The notes beneath the pieces are model-generated. The model did no database searches, had not been told where the DNA came from, and saw only the letters and a list, made by a program, of their open reading frames with translations. The position numbers and the translations under genes were made by a program. From Mycobacterium gordonae (GTDB taxonomy: Bacteria > Actinomycetota > Actinomycetes > Mycobacteriales > Mycobacteriaceae), in NCBI RefSeq assembly GCF_002101675.1, contig NZ_LQOY01000150.1, positions 1-51,892 of the forward strand: a stretch of 51,892 nt of DNA, read 5' to 3'. How positions within the stretch are numbered: position 1 is the first letter of the stretch; the number at the start of each line of letters is the position of its first letter. Positions 41,893 to 49,166 of the stretch are shown here, piece after piece.

Positions 41893-42608
41893 CCGGGCTG
41901 CTTAACAGGGTGCTCGACACCCACGGCGGCCTCGCCCGGTGGCGCCAGGTGGGTCAAATCGAAGCCACCATCGTCACCGGTGGCAAGCTGTGGGACATCA
42001 AGGGGCAGCCCCAAGATGCCACGCCGCGGCGAATGACGGCCGCTACCCGACGCGAATGGGCGTCGCTGCACCCCTTCGGCGCCGCGGACCAGAAGACCGA
42101 TTTCACCGCGGGGCGCATCGCGATCGAGAAGCTGGACGGCGCGGTTGTCGCCGAGCGCCTCGACCCGCGGCAATCCTTCGCTGGGCACGCACTCACCACC
42201 CCGTGGGATCCATTGCAGCGCGCGTATTTCAACGGCTACGCGCTGTGGACCTATCTGAACTCGCCGTTCTTGACCGCACTGCCGGGCGTCACCGCCGACG
42301 AAGTCGAGGTGGACGACGAGCAAAGGGGGCGGCTAAGGGGACTGCGGGTGCACTTCCCGGCCGCGCTGGCGACCCACAGCCAGGTGCAGGAGTTCTACTT
42401 CGACGACGACTGCTCGCTGTGCCGGCACGACTATCGCGTCGACATCGCCGGCGGATTCGCCGCGATCCAACACATCTCGGACATGGTGGAGGTCGACGGA
42501 ATCATGTTGCCGACCAAACGCCGGGCCTACCGGTGCGATCGCGACGGCCGGGTGCTGCCTGAGGAACTGATGGTGTCCATCGACCTCAGCGACTATCGGT
42601 TGAGTTAA
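41889..42608 (+). CDS. conserved hypothetical protein, co-translated with the cupin
   Basis: 239 residues, no signal peptide or membrane segment. It begins MTGLLNRVLDTHGGLARWRQ, the THGGL-x-RW opening seen in a family of uncharacterised actinobacterial proteins. Its body is beta-strand-rich (about 25-50 and 130-235), and a DDCSLCRHDYRVDIAGG segment holds two Cys. I recognise no catalytic motif. ATGA overlap with the cupin gene implies a joint task. Convergent with the monooxygenase gene; the two stops overlap by 4 nt. Confidence 0.72.
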   Translation: MTGLLNRVLDTHGGLARWRQVGQIEATIVTGGKLWDIKGQPQDATPRRMTAATRREWASLHPFGAADQKTDFTAGRIAIEKLDGAVVAERLDPRQSFAGHALTTPWDPLQRAYFNGYALWTYLNSPFLTALPGVTADEVEVDDEQRGRLRGLRVHFPAALATHSQVQEFYFDDDCSLCRHDYRVDIAGGFAAIQHISDMVEVDGIMLPTKRRAYRCDRDGRVLPEELMVSIDLSDYRLS

Positions 42609-44056
42609 GCGCCGAAGAGGAGATCCCCGGCGACCATTCTGCGGGTGCGTTCGCAGAACTCGCGGCCGCTGAACGGAAGTTGGGTGACGACCTTGCCGCT
42701 GGGATGGCGGAAGTAGTTATCACAGGCCAACCAGACCTTCCCCGCCATCGCGGCCTGCAGTTCGTCGTTGTAGCGCCGCTGCGCATCTGGCGTCACCTCG
42801 ACCGTGCGAGCATCCCGTCCGCCCATGAGGTCAAGAACCCGACGGACGAAGGTGGTCTGTATCTCGTGGATGTAGATGATCGAGTTGACCCCATTGGTGT
42901 TGGGGCCGTACAGGATGAAGAAGTTCGGGTAACCGGAGACCAGGGTGCCGAGATAGGCCTCGGCTCCGCCCCGCCAATCCTCGCGTAGGTGCCGGCCGTC
43001 GCTTTCGTACACCTCGATGCTGTCCAGATAGTCGGCGGCCTTGAACCCGGTGCCGTAGATGACGGTGTCGACCCGGTGTTCGGTGCCGTCGACGGTGCGC
43101 ACCCCGTGTTCGGTCAGTTCCACGATGGCGCTGGTCTCCAGGCCAACGTTGGGCAATGCGAAGGTGGGGTACCAATCCCGCGACATCAACGGCCGTTTGC
43201 ACCCCGCCGGGTAATCCGGCGTCAGCTTGGCCCGCAGTTCGGGGTCGGCCACCTTGCGTGCCAGATAGTTTCGGGCCAGCTCGGTGGCCTCGCGGGTCTG
43301 TGCGGCGTCGGCGTCGAAACTGGCCGACTCGTAGGCCTCGAACGCCTCATCGCGCAGCTTCTGCGCCAACTCCGGGTGACGTTCGAACTCCTCCTGCTGC
43401 TCCGGGCTGAAGGGGAAGTCGAATCGGGGCGCGATCCAGATCGGGGTTCGCTGAAATACGGTGAGATAGGCGGCTTCTCGCGCGATCGCCGGCACGTATT
43501 GCACAGCGCTGGCGCCGGTGCCGATGGACGCGACCCGCTCCCCCGCCGTCGACCTGCTGTGATCCCAGCGAGCCGAGTGGAACTGCCGACCCCGAAACCT
43601 CTGCGCCCCAGGTATTTCCGGAATGTTGGGCACATCGAGCATCCCGACCGCACTCACTACGACGTCGAAGTCGTGCTGGCGGCCCTGGAAACCTTCGTCG
43701 ACCGTCAGCGTCCAGCGCTTCGAGTCAGCCGACCATCGCGCGCCTGCGATCGCGGTGTTCGGCCGCAGGTGCGGGCCGAGCCCGTGGTCGGCGGCGACCT
43801 TCTCCAGATAAGCCAGGATCTCTGGCTGGTTCGCGTACGTCTTGCTCCAACGCGGGTTGAGCGCGAAGGAGTACGAGTACAGGTGCGATGGCACGTCGCA
43901 GGCCGCGCCCGGGAAAGTGTTGTGCCGCCAGGTCCCCCCGAAGCCGTCGGCGCGGTCGAAGATGGTGAATTGGTAACCGCCTGCGGCGAGTTGGATGCCC
44001 ATCGCGATCCCGCCGGCACCCGCGCCGATGACAGCCACTCGCGGCTTCAACCCCAT
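42605..44056 (-). CDS. flavin-containing monooxygenase, Baeyer-Villiger type
   Basis: 483 residues. FAD motif GAGAGGIAMG (about 10-19). The Baeyer-Villiger fingerprint F-x-G-x-x-x-H-x-x-x-W is present as FRGRQFHSARW (about 157-167), followed by the NADPH motif IGTGASAVQ (about 181-189), and DTVIYGTGFKAADYL near 328-342 is also typical. It inserts oxygen into ketones or oxidises heteroatoms using NADPH. ATG 44056 lies 153 bp from the divergent SDR gene. M. tuberculosis has several paralogues (EthA-type), none at this place. Confidence 0.88.
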   Translation of the reverse strand: MGLKPRVAVIGAGAGGIAMGIQLAAGGYQFTIFDRADGFGGTWRHNTFPGAACDVPSHLYSYSFALNPRWSKTYANQPEILAYLEKVAADHGLGPHLRPNTAIAGARWSADSKRWTLTVDEGFQGRQHDFDVVVSAVGMLDVPNIPEIPGAQRFRGRQFHSARWDHSRSTAGERVASIGTGASAVQYVPAIAREAAYLTVFQRTPIWIAPRFDFPFSPEQQEEFERHPELAQKLRDEAFEAYESASFDADAAQTREATELARNYLARKVADPELRAKLTPDYPAGCKRPLMSRDWYPTFALPNVGLETSAIVELTEHGVRTVDGTEHRVDTVIYGTGFKAADYLDSIEVYESDGRHLREDWRGGAEAYLGTLVSGYPNFFILYGPNTNGVNSIIYIHEIQTTFVRRVLDLMGGRDARTVEVTPDAQRRYNDELQAAMAGKVWLACDNYFRHPSGKVVTQLPFSGREFCERTRRMVAGDLLFGA

Positions 44057-44196
44057 TGCAGGAAATAGGGTCGCTCGGGCCGTGTCCTCGCGGCCTCACG
44101 GTCGGGCACGCACACTCCGGAGTGGGCCAGACCGGCAATCACGTTCTCAACGTTACCGCGCGTTCGCCGGCCAGCTGCCGGTGCTGCCGGAGTGAG

Positions 44197-44202
44197 TAAG
44201 TT
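44197..44202 (+). promoter_or_regulatory. -10 element of a predicted leaderless SDR transcript
   Basis: TAAGTT is followed by 6 nt (gaggcc) and ATG 44209; the GAGG is too close to the ATG to work as a ribosome-binding site. Confidence 0.5.
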
Positions 44203-44208
44203 GAGGCC

Positions 44209-45132
44209 ATGTCCAACGAGAACCGCAAGTGGTCGACCGCCGACATTCCTGACCAGAGCGACCGCACCGTCGTCGTCACCGGCGCCAACACCGGCCTCGG
44301 GTATCACACCGCCGCCGCGCTGGCCTTCCGCGGCGCCCGCGTCGTGCTGGCGGTGCGCAACCTGGAGAAAGGGAACGCGGCGCTGTCGCGCATCGTCGCC
44401 GCCAAACCCGGCGCGGACATCACGCTGACCCAGCTCGACCTCAGCTCGCTGGCCTCGGTGCGCCGCGCCGCCGACGAGTTGCGCAGCGCCTACCCGCGCA
44501 TCGACCTGCTGATCAACAACGCCGGGGTGATGTGGACACCCAAGGAGGTCACCGCCGACGGCTTTGAATTGCAGTTCGGCACAAACCATCTCGGCCACTT
44601 CGCGTTCACCGGCCTGCTGCTCGACCACCTGCTGCCGGTGCGCGGCTCCCGGGTGGTGACGGTCAGCAGCCTGGGCCACCGCATGCGCGCCGCGATCCAC
44701 TTCGACGACCTGCAGTGGGAACGCAACTACAGCCGCATCGGCGCATACGGGCAGTCCAAGCTGGCCAACCTGCTGTTCACCTACGAGCTGCAGCGCCGGT
44801 TGTCCGCCGCATCCGCCCACACCGTCGCCGTCGCCGCACACCCGGGCGGCTCGGCCACCGAGCTGGCCCGCAACGTTCCCCGCGTGCTGCGCCCGCTGAA
44901 TGCATTGGCGCCCCTGCTGTTTCAGAGCGCGGAGGCCGGAGCCCTGCCCACGCTGCGCGCGGCCACCGACCCCACCGTGCAGGGCGGGCAGTACTACGGG
45001 CCCGACGGTCTCGGGGAACAACGAGGCCACCCCAAGCTGGTGCAGTCCAGCGCACAGTCCCACGACCCGGACCTGCAGCGCCGGCTGTGGAGTGTCTCTG
45101 AGGAACTCACCGGCGTGAAGTTCCCGGTCTGA
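44209..45132 (+). CDS. short-chain dehydrogenase/reductase (Rv0439c homologue)
   Basis: 307 residues. Classical SDR motifs: cofactor loop TGANTGLG (residues 24-31), NNAGVMW near 103-109, and the catalytic Y180-GQS-K184. The retinol-dehydrogenase-like C-terminus (HPGGSATELARN, then a region ending GVKFPV) fits Rv0439c. Arg in AVRN after the second beta strand suggests NADPH. Substrate unknown. The moeA gene starts 1 nt after its stop, so the two form an operon. Confidence 0.9.
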   Translation: MSNENRKWSTADIPDQSDRTVVVTGANTGLGYHTAAALAFRGARVVLAVRNLEKGNAALSRIVAAKPGADITLTQLDLSSLASVRRAADELRSAYPRIDLLINNAGVMWTPKEVTADGFELQFGTNHLGHFAFTGLLLDHLLPVRGSRVVTVSSLGHRMRAAIHFDDLQWERNYSRIGAYGQSKLANLLFTYELQRRLSAASAHTVAVAAHPGGSATELARNVPRVLRPLNALAPLLFQSAEAGALPTLRAATDPTVQGGQYYGPDGLGEQRGHPKLVQSSAQSHDPDLQRRLWSVSEELTGVKFPV

Positions 45133-45133
45133 C

Positions 45134-46339
45134 ATGCGCTCTGTCACCGAACATCAGCGCGTGATCGCGGACATGATCGCGGCCCGTCCGGCCATCACCG
45201 TCGCACTGGCCGACGCGCTGGGCCTGGTGCTGGCCGACGACGTCGTCGCGCCGCTGTCCCTGCCGGTCTTCGACAACTCCGCGATGGACGGCTACGCGGT
45301 GCGCGCCGAGGACACCGCGGCAGCGACGCCGGAGCGGCCCGTGACGCTGCCGGTCGCCGAGGACATTCCCGCCGGCCGCACCGACCAATTGACCCTGGAA
45401 CCCGGCACCGCACACCGGATCATGACCGGCGCGCCGCTACCGGCCGGAGCAACGGCGATCGTGCCGGTGGAAGCCACCGACGGCGGCGTGCAGTCCGTGC
45501 AGATCCGCCAGCATTCCGAGCCGGGCAAGCACATCCGCCGCGCCGGTGAGGACGTCGACGCCGGCACCACCGTGCTAAGGGCCCGCGAGGTGGTCACACC
45601 GGCCGCGCTCGGCCTGCTCGCCGCGCTCGGGCTGGCCGAGTTGCCCGTGCTCCCGAGGCAACGCGTGCTGGTGATTTCGACCGGTTCCGAACTGGTGAGG
45701 CCCGGCACCGAGCTGAGACCCGGCCAGATCTACGAATCCAACGGAATCATGCTGGCCGCCGCCGTTCGGGAGGCCGGTGCCGACGTGGTCGCCGCCGAGA
45801 CCGCCGGAGACGACGTCGCGCAGTTCACCGCCGTCCTGGACCGCTACGCGCCCGACGCGGATCTGATCATCAGCAGCGGAGGCGTCAGCGCCGGCGCCTA
45901 CGAGGTGGTCAAGGACGCGTTCGGCCGAGAGGGCGATCAGGGCGTTCAGTTCGTGAAGGTGGCGATGCAGCCGGGCATGCCGCAGGGCGCCGGCCGGGTT
46001 GCCGGGACACCGATCGTCACGCTGCCCGGTAATCCGGTCAGCGCGCTGGTCTCCTTCGAGGTGTTCATCCGGCCCGCGCTGCGCGCCGCCATGGGCCTGC
46101 CCAACCCGCAGCGGCCGAAGCGGGCCGCTGTGCTCACCGAGGCGGTGACCTCGCCGCGCGGCAAACGGCAGTTCCGGCGCGCGATCCTCGACCCCGCCGC
46201 GGGCCGGGTCACCAGTTACGGGCCACCCGCATCGCACCATCTGCGCTGGCTGGCGTCGGCCAACGCGCTGCTGGACATCCCCGAGGACGTGGTGGAGGTG
46301 CCGGCCGGAGCCGAACTGCAGGTGTGGGATCTGAGCTAA
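45134..46339 (+). CDS. moeA2: molybdopterin molybdotransferase MoeA2
   Basis: 401 residues. Inserts molybdenum into adenylated molybdopterin. N-terminal domains contain PVFDNSAMDGYAVRAED (about 39-55) and GAPLPAGATAIVPVE. The molybdopterin-binding domain includes VLVISTGSELVRPG (about 178-191) and ISSGGVSAGAYEVVKDAFG (about 246-264), and the PGNPVSALVSFEVF element follows. Matches Rv0438c. Begins 1 nt after the SDR gene. Converges with the MFS gene; stops overlap by 4 nt. Confidence 0.93.
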   Translation: MRSVTEHQRVIADMIAARPAITVALADALGLVLADDVVAPLSLPVFDNSAMDGYAVRAEDTAAATPERPVTLPVAEDIPAGRTDQLTLEPGTAHRIMTGAPLPAGATAIVPVEATDGGVQSVQIRQHSEPGKHIRRAGEDVDAGTTVLRAREVVTPAALGLLAALGLAELPVLPRQRVLVISTGSELVRPGTELRPGQIYESNGIMLAAAVREAGADVVAAETAGDDVAQFTAVLDRYAPDADLIISSGGVSAGAYEVVKDAFGREGDQGVQFVKVAMQPGMPQGAGRVAGTPIVTLPGNPVSALVSFEVFIRPALRAAMGLPNPQRPKRAAVLTEAVTSPRGKRQFRRAILDPAAGRVTSYGPPASHHLRWLASANALLDIPEDVVEVPAGAELQVWDLS

Positions 46340-47622
46340 CGCCGGTGAAATTCGTCGGCCGCATCGAATGCGGGGGTAGCCGCAATCGCAAGTGCGGCTA
46401 CCGAGATCACCACCGGAATCGTGACCAGCGCCACCGAGAGCCCGGCCCACTGGGCCAGGTGGCCGATCAGGGGCGGCCCCAACAGGTAGCCCACCCAGCC
46501 GGTCGCGGCGACCAGGGCGATCGCCGAGCCGCCGCTGCCGGCCGAGTAGGCGGCGCTGAACGCCGTGGGCACCAACAGCGCCACCCCGGCTCCCAAACTG
46601 GCGAATCCGATCACGCTGACCAGCGGATCGCCGGCCGCGAGCGTGACGCTCATGCCGACGGCGGCGAGCAGGGCCAGGGCTGGCAGCAGCCGGCGAGCCG
46701 AAAGCCGGGCATGCAGGCGCATCGCGCCGAAGCGGATGAGCACCATCGCCAGGGTGTAGGCCGCATAGCTCAATGCCGACAAGCCGGCGCCGGCGCCCAC
46801 GACGTCGTGCAGGTAGTTCGCCGACCAGTCGGTCGCGGCGCCCTCACACAGGAACGACGCGAAAGCCACCGCGGCCAGAATCACCACGGTCGGCGTCCAG
46901 GTTCGCCCCCGCTCGTCCGCCGTGACCGCCACGGTCTCGTCGGCGATCAAGCGCAGGGTCAGTGGCCCGACCACCACCAGCACCGCGGCCCCCAGCACCA
47001 GCAACTGCGGTTCCAGCCCGACGCCGACACTCACGCAGCCCGCCCCGATGACCGCGCCCAGCAGGGCGCCGAGGCTCCACATGCCGTGAAACCGGGCCAT
47101 CATCGGGGCCTGCGCCAATCGTTCGAGGGTGCCGGCCTGCGTGTTCATCGCGACGTCCAGGGCACCCTGGAACCAGCCCCACAGCATCAGCGACCCAAAC
47201 AGCCCCAACCCGGAGCGCGCCAGCCCCACGGACAGCGGAGCGATCGCGTAGCCGGCGACCAGGACCGGCACCAGTCGGCGACTGCCCCACCGGGGCAACG
47301 CCCAATGGCTGAACAACGTCGCCGCCACCGACCCCAGGGGCGCGCCGAACAGGGCGGTGCCCAGCGCCCCGTCCGAGAGCCCGAGGGCCGCCTTCACGTG
47401 CGGGATGTGGGCCGCCCAGGACGAGAACACCACGGCATGGGCGACGAACGCCGCGGTGACGCCGATCTTCGCGCGGCGCAGTTGCGCAGCGCTGCGGGAT
47501 TGGATGGGTTGGGTAGGAATGTCGGGCTCCTCGACAAGCAGGCTAGTTGCCTGCTTTCCCTGCCTGGTACCCAACGAACCACGCCGCCCGTGAGCGCATA
47601 CGTAAGATGACCCGCGTGGCAC
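46336..47622 (-). CDS. major facilitator superfamily transporter
   Basis: Up to 428 residues, about 12 membrane helices. The inter-helix loop motif ALPRWGSRRLVPV and the region GWFQGALDVAMNTQAGTLER fit MFS efflux-type or sugar-type carriers; the substrate is unknown. The N-terminus is doubtful. The longest frame begins with GTG 47622, which overlaps the divergent psd start. A GAGGAG sequence (47532-47527) instead sits 6 nt before an ATT codon at 47520, with a TAGCCT -10-like element further upstream, so the real protein may start with IPTQPIQSRS. Not between moeA2 and psd in H37Rv. Confidence 0.82.
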   Translation of the reverse strand: MPRGSSYVCAHGRRGSLGTRQGKQATSLLVEEPDIPTQPIQSRSAAQLRRAKIGVTAAFVAHAVVFSSWAAHIPHVKAALGLSDGALGTALFGAPLGSVAATLFSHWALPRWGSRRLVPVLVAGYAIAPLSVGLARSGLGLFGSLMLWGWFQGALDVAMNTQAGTLERLAQAPMMARFHGMWSLGALLGAVIGAGCVSVGVGLEPQLLVLGAAVLVVVGPLTLRLIADETVAVTADERGRTWTPTVVILAAVAFASFLCEGAATDWSANYLHDVVGAGAGLSALSYAAYTLAMVLIRFGAMRLHARLSARRLLPALALLAAVGMSVTLAAGDPLVSVIGFASLGAGVALLVPTAFSAAYSAGSGGSAIALVAATGWVGYLLGPPLIGHLAQWAGLSVALVTIPVVISVAALAIAATPAFDAADEFHRR

Positions 47623-48314
47623 GACGCCCTGGCTCTTCCGAAGGTCCCGCGCACCTGATCGAGTTGGTGCGGGACACCATTCCGCCGATTCACCCGGGCG
47701 GTCGGCCGTTCATCGGCGCGGGCCTGGCCCTGGCCGCCGTCGGCTACCGGCACCGGTGGCTGCGCCGGACCGGCCTGCTGACGGCCGGCGCGTGCGCGGG
47801 CTTTTTCCGGCATCCGAAACGGGTGCCCCCCACCCGGCCCGGCGCCGTCGTCGCACCCGCCGACGGCACGGTCTGCGTGATCGACACCGCCGTCCCGCCC
47901 GCCGAACTGAGCATGGGCGACACGCCGAGACCGCGCATCAGCATCTTCCTGTCGATCCTGGACGTGCACGTGCAGCGCGCTCCGGTGAGCGGCGAGGTGA
48001 TCGCCGTGCAACACCGGCCGGGCAGCTTCCTGTCCGCCGACCTGCCCGAGGCCAGCGAGGCCAACGAACGCACCAGCGTGCGCATCCGCATGGACAGCGG
48101 AGAAGACGTCGTCGCTGTGCAGATCGCCGGACTGGTGGCGCGCCGCATCGTGTGCGACGCCCACGTCGGCGACCGCCTGACCATCGGTGAGACCTACGGC
48201 CTGATCCGGTTCGGCTCGCGACTGGACACCTACCTACCGCCGGGCGCGCAGCCGATCGTCAGCCTCGACCAGCGCACTCTGGGTGGCGAGACCGTCCTGG
48301 CAGAGCTGTCATGA
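47616..48314 (+). CDS. psd: phosphatidylserine decarboxylase
   Basis: 232 residues. Converts phosphatidylserine to phosphatidylethanolamine. This is the short, archaeal-type enzyme with one hydrophobic N-terminal region (GRPFIGAGLALAAVG) and the sequence FFRHPKRVPP. Histidines in LSILDVHVQRAPVSGEV belong to the active site. The self-cleavage site is RFGSRLD, where Gly200-Ser201 gives the pyruvoyl group. GTG 47616 matches the Rv0437c N-terminus (MARRP) and has TAAGAT 7 nt upstream, a possible leaderless promoter. The stop overlaps pssA by ATGA. Confidence 0.94.
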   Translation: MARRPGSSEGPAHLIELVRDTIPPIHPGGRPFIGAGLALAAVGYRHRWLRRTGLLTAGACAGFFRHPKRVPPTRPGAVVAPADGTVCVIDTAVPPAELSMGDTPRPRISIFLSILDVHVQRAPVSGEVIAVQHRPGSFLSADLPEASEANERTSVRIRMDSGEDVVAVQIAGLVARRIVCDAHVGDRLTIGETYGLIRFGSRLDTYLPPGAQPIVSLDQRTLGGETVLAELS

Positions 48315-49165
48315 TCAACAAGCCCCGGGTCCGCCGGACTGAGGCGCTTCACCTGCTGCCCAGCGCCATGACCGTGCTGTCCATCTGCGCCGGCCTCACC
48401 TCGATCAAGTTCGCGCTCGACCACAAGCCGATCCCCGCGATGGCCCTGATCGCGGTGGCCGCCATCCTCGACGCCCTGGACGGCCGGGTGGCCCGCATCC
48501 TCGATGCGCAGTCCCGGATGGGCGCCGAGATCGACTCGCTGGCCGACTCGGTGAACTTCGGAGTGACCCCGGCGCTGGTGGTCTACGTGACGCTGCTGTC
48601 GAAGTGGCCCATCGGCTGGGCGGTCGTGTTGCTGTACGCGGTGTGCGTGGTGCTGCGCCTGGCCCGCTACAACGCCCAGCAGGACGACGGGACGCTGCCG
48701 CCCTACGCCAAGGAGTACTTCGTCGGCATGCCGGCGCCGGCGGGTGCGGTGTCGATGATCGGGACCATCGGCCTCAAACTTCAGTTCGGCGAGGGCTGGT
48801 GGACTTCTGTCTGGGCCCTGAGCCTGTGGATCACCGGGACATCGCTGCTGATGGTCAGCGCCATTCCGATGAAGAAGTTCCACACGCTGGCGGTGCCGCC
48901 TAACTGGGCGGCCCCGCTGCTGGCCGTGTTGGCGATCGCCGCGGCGGCCGCGGTGCTCGAACCCTTCATCCTGATCTGGGTCATCATCATCTCCTACGTG
49001 TGCCACATTCCGTTCGCGGTACGCAGCAGGCGCTGGCTGGCCAAACATCCCGAGGCGTGGGAAGACGACAACAAGCAGCGCCGCGCCGCCCGGCGCGCGA
49101 CTCGACGGGCCCAGCCGCACCGACGGTCGATGGCGCGGCTCGGGTTGCGCAAACCAGGCCGGTGA
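48311..49165 (+). CDS. pssA: CDP-diacylglycerol-serine O-phosphatidyltransferase
   Basis: 284 residues, about seven or eight membrane helices. Makes phosphatidylserine from CDP-diacylglycerol and serine. The CDP-alcohol phosphotransferase motif D-G-x2-A-R-x8-G-x3-D-x3-D is complete: D57, G58, A61, R62, G71, D75, D79. The C-terminal 50 residues are basic and probably cytoplasmic. Its product is the substrate of Psd, encoded just upstream and overlapping by ATGA. Matches Rv0436c. The AAA ATPase gene begins 1 nt after its stop. Confidence 0.95.
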   Translation: MINKPRVRRTEALHLLPSAMTVLSICAGLTSIKFALDHKPIPAMALIAVAAILDALDGRVARILDAQSRMGAEIDSLADSVNFGVTPALVVYVTLLSKWPIGWAVVLLYAVCVVLRLARYNAQQDDGTLPPYAKEYFVGMPAPAGAVSMIGTIGLKLQFGEGWWTSVWALSLWITGTSLLMVSAIPMKKFHTLAVPPNWAAPLLAVLAIAAAAAVLEPFILIWVIIISYVCHIPFAVRSRRWLAKHPEAWEDDNKQRRAARRATRRAQPHRRSMARLGLRKPGR

Positions 49166-49166
49166 C

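Noticed and set aside
46324..47610. A 428-codon plus-strand frame opposite the MFS gene
   Set aside because: Gln/His/Arg-rich antisense shadow; the minus-strand frame has clear membrane helices.
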